A stretch of 6,641 nt of DNA from Archaeoglobaceae archaeon (GTDB lineage Archaea > Halobacteriota > Archaeoglobi > Archaeoglobales > JdFR-42). Within the stretch, counting starts at the first letter, position 1. Every line of letters starts with the position of its first letter. Below are positions 5,710 to 6,641 of this stretch, piece after piece. The translations under genes were made by a program, and so were the position numbers. Location of the stretch: positions 1 through 6,641 of the forward strand of contig WAJW01000200.1 in assembly GCA_015523685.1 (NCBI GenBank), given 5' to 3'. Below the pieces are notes generated by a model. It had not been told where the DNA came from. It saw nothing but the letters and a program-made list of their open reading frames with translations, and did no database searches.

Positions 5710-6225
5710 CTATATCTCAATCCCCTTTCTTGGTTCCCCCTCCATCACATACTTAAGCTCCACCATCTCCGTTGCAATATCGGCTCGCTCTATTAACATT
5801 CTGGGTGCCTTTCTCCCCGTGAGAACGATTATCATGTCCCTGTCAATGGAATCGATGAACTCAATAACCTTCCTTCCATCTATCATCCCGAGTGAAATGG
5901 CAAGATTGATCTCATCGAGAATGAGAACGTCAACTCCATCCTCAAAAACAAGTTTTCTGGCAAAATCCAGTGCCTCTTCAGAGCGCTTTATATCATTTTC
6001 AGGCGGTTCATTCTCTATGAATACCATTCTTCCAAACTGAAATATTCTGAAATTTTCAGGAAGAACCGATTCAGCCTTAATCTCACCCGTGTCTTTCATA
6101 CCCTTCAAAAACTGGATCACCGCAACCTTCATGTTATGACCGAGGGATCTAAGGGCAAGCCCCAGAGAAGCTGTTGTCTTTCCCTTCCCGCTACCAGTGT
6201 AGAGTATCACAACCGGTCTGCCCAA
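5710..6225 (-). CDS. cobO: Cob(I)alamin / corrinoid adenosyltransferase, CobO/BtuR type
   Basis: This enzyme transfers the adenosyl group of ATP to the cobalt of reduced corrinoids to make adenosylcobalamin (EC 2.5.1.17), in the cytosol. The start is TTG 6225, with GGGTGA just upstream; there is no in-frame ATG nearby. The product is 171 aa, close to the family's usual 170-200. Diagnostic features are the P-loop GSGKGKTTASLGLALR (11-26), AVIQFLKG (35-42), the Walker B-like VLILDEINLAISLG (100-113), VLTGRKAP (134-141) with the family's TGR motif, and a C-terminal KGIEI like the family's 'GIEF/Y' ending. The stop is TAG 5712-5710, convergent with purM with one base between stops. It probably supports B12 salvage or synthesis and may relate to the Cys-rich domain protein upstream. 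Confidence in the family is high; the exact corrinoid substrate is unknown. Confidence 0.95.
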   Translation of the reverse strand: MGRPVVILYTGSGKGKTTASLGLALRSLGHNMKVAVIQFLKGMKDTGEIKAESVLPENFRIFQFGRMVFIENEPPENDIKRSEEALDFARKLVFEDGVDVLILDEINLAISLGMIDGRKVIEFIDSIDRDMIIVLTGRKAPRMLIERADIATEMVELKYVMEGEPRKGIEI

Positions 6226-6230
6226 AATTT

Positions 6231-6236
6231 CACCCT
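6231..6236 (-). promoter_or_regulatory. Ribosome binding site supporting the TTG start of cobO
   Basis: Minus strand GGGTGA lies 5 nt before TTG 6225, and no alternative in-frame ATG start exists near it. The predicted transcript would begin close to this site, leaving a very short leader. Confidence 0.5.
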
Positions 6237-6255
6237 GAAGAGAACAATCAGATCA

Positions 6256-6265
6256 GATATATAAC
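6256..6265 (-). promoter_or_regulatory. TATA box of cobO
   Basis: Minus strand GTTATATATC is a good archaeal TATA sequence. Its centre is about 35 nt before TTG 6225, predicting initiation near 6235. Confidence 0.5.
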
Positions 6266-6375
6266 CCCTTCTGGTTTTCCATGAGTGATTCTGAACGACA
6301 AAAGATCACCATATGAACAAATTCTTGCATCCACATCTGATGAAAAAATAATGATATGATCTTCTCGCGCCAATA

Positions 6376-6385
6376 TTATTAAATA
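6376..6385 (+). promoter_or_regulatory. TATA box of the secreted-protein gene
   Basis: TTATTAAATA is centred about 28 nt upstream of ATG 6409. No Shine-Dalgarno is seen, so a leaderless mRNA is likely. It shares the 183-bp divergent region with the cobO promoter. Confidence 0.45.
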
Positions 6386-6408
6386 ATTCCTTATGATAAT
6401 GTTTTATT

Positions 6409-6641
6409 ATGGTGAAGTTCAGGACTCTCAATGGAATTTTTTTCGGAACCATTCTGATGTCTCTGTTACTTCTAATAATCCCGTCCACAGGTCTGGTTTC
6501 AGGAAAATCTGCCAGTTCAGGCACTCTCACCATCGAGGATGTGGAAACAGATATTCAGACCCTCTTCCCCGGAGACATCGCACAGGTAAAGATAGCACTC
6601 TACAACCCCGGAGATGACGATATTATGATAAACTCCATCAC
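6409..6641 (+). CDS. Secreted or S-layer-like protein, C-terminus cut by the window edge
   Basis: ATG 6409 opens a frame of 77 codons that continues past the right edge. The N-terminus MVKFRTLNG is followed by a hydrophobic core IFFGTILMSLLLLIIP (about 10-25) and a small-residue stretch SGKSASSG, which together look like a Sec signal peptide or N-terminal anchor. After it come the strands TLTIEDVETDI, LFPGDIAQVKIALYNPGDDD and IMINSI. The 'PGD...V.I.L.NPGD.DI' pattern is typical of extracellular immunoglobulin-like domains in archaeal COG1361/CARDB-type surface proteins, which supports an outward-facing beta-sandwich. Family assignment is provisional because only the first domain is visible. 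It is divergent from cobO, with no obvious functional link. Confidence 0.7.
   Translation, partial: MVKFRTLNGIFFGTILMSLLLLIIPSTGLVSGKSASSGTLTIEDVETDIQTLFPGDIAQVKIALYNPGDDDIMINSI

Noticed and set aside
1..6641. tRNA, rRNA, CRISPR array or insertion sequence with terminal inverted repeats
   Set aside because: No cloverleaf with a CCA-proximal stem, no rRNA-like sequence, no regularly spaced repeats and no transposase or matching terminal inverted repeats were seen. The only notable repeat pair is at 3928-3957 and 4675-4704.

Overview
The window most likely comes from a thermophilic euryarchaeon. The signs are AT-rich TATA-type promoters about 26-29 nt upstream of start codons (several transcripts would be leaderless), T-rich terminators, TTG starts paired with GGAGG/GGTGA ribosome sites, Arg codons dominated by AGA/AGG, Ile often ATA, and archaeal-type PurM and COG1361-like proteins. 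An Archaeoglobales-like host would fit, but that is inference only. No rRNA, tRNA or CRISPR was seen.

Left part (1-3080), all on the minus strand. A membrane protein runs off the left edge (start at 584). To its right is a tight four-gene operon transcribed from about 3100 to 691: a 102-aa winged-helix-like protein, a UGSC-family protein, a 408-aa partner protein and a 54-aa helical protein. Gaps are 10-16 nt with good Shine-Dalgarno sites. The UGSC gene is the highlight. Its frame is cut by a TGA at 2453-2451, exactly at the first position of the Cys/Sec-Gly-Ser-Cys motif, and the frame continues as clearly homologous protein to a TAA at 2109. The simplest reading is a 215-aa selenoprotein with Sec102. 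A 40-nt, 15-bp hairpin begins at the first base after the TGA, as bacterial SECIS elements do. That would be unexpected in an archaeon, where SECIS elements normally lie in untranslated regions.

Middle part (3214-4716). A protein with an eight-cysteine N-terminal domain is encoded on the minus strand. It is separated from the plus-strand purM by about 800 bp that hold no intact gene. This interval contains a decayed, frameshifted gene that faintly resembles an archaeal tyrosine recombinase. It is bounded by 20-bp perfect direct repeats, each placed 19 nt from the start codon of the gene beside it. This suggests that an integrated element split one shared divergent promoter into two.

Right part (4716-6641). 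purM (AIR synthetase, purine biosynthesis) and cobO (corrinoid adenosyltransferase) converge tail to tail with a single base between their stop codons. Divergent from cobO is the start of a secreted or S-layer-like protein that runs off the right edge. The cobO gene and the Cys-rich domain protein may both relate to corrinoid metabolism. The UGSC operon looks like a separate redox or thiol-chemistry unit of unknown substrate.
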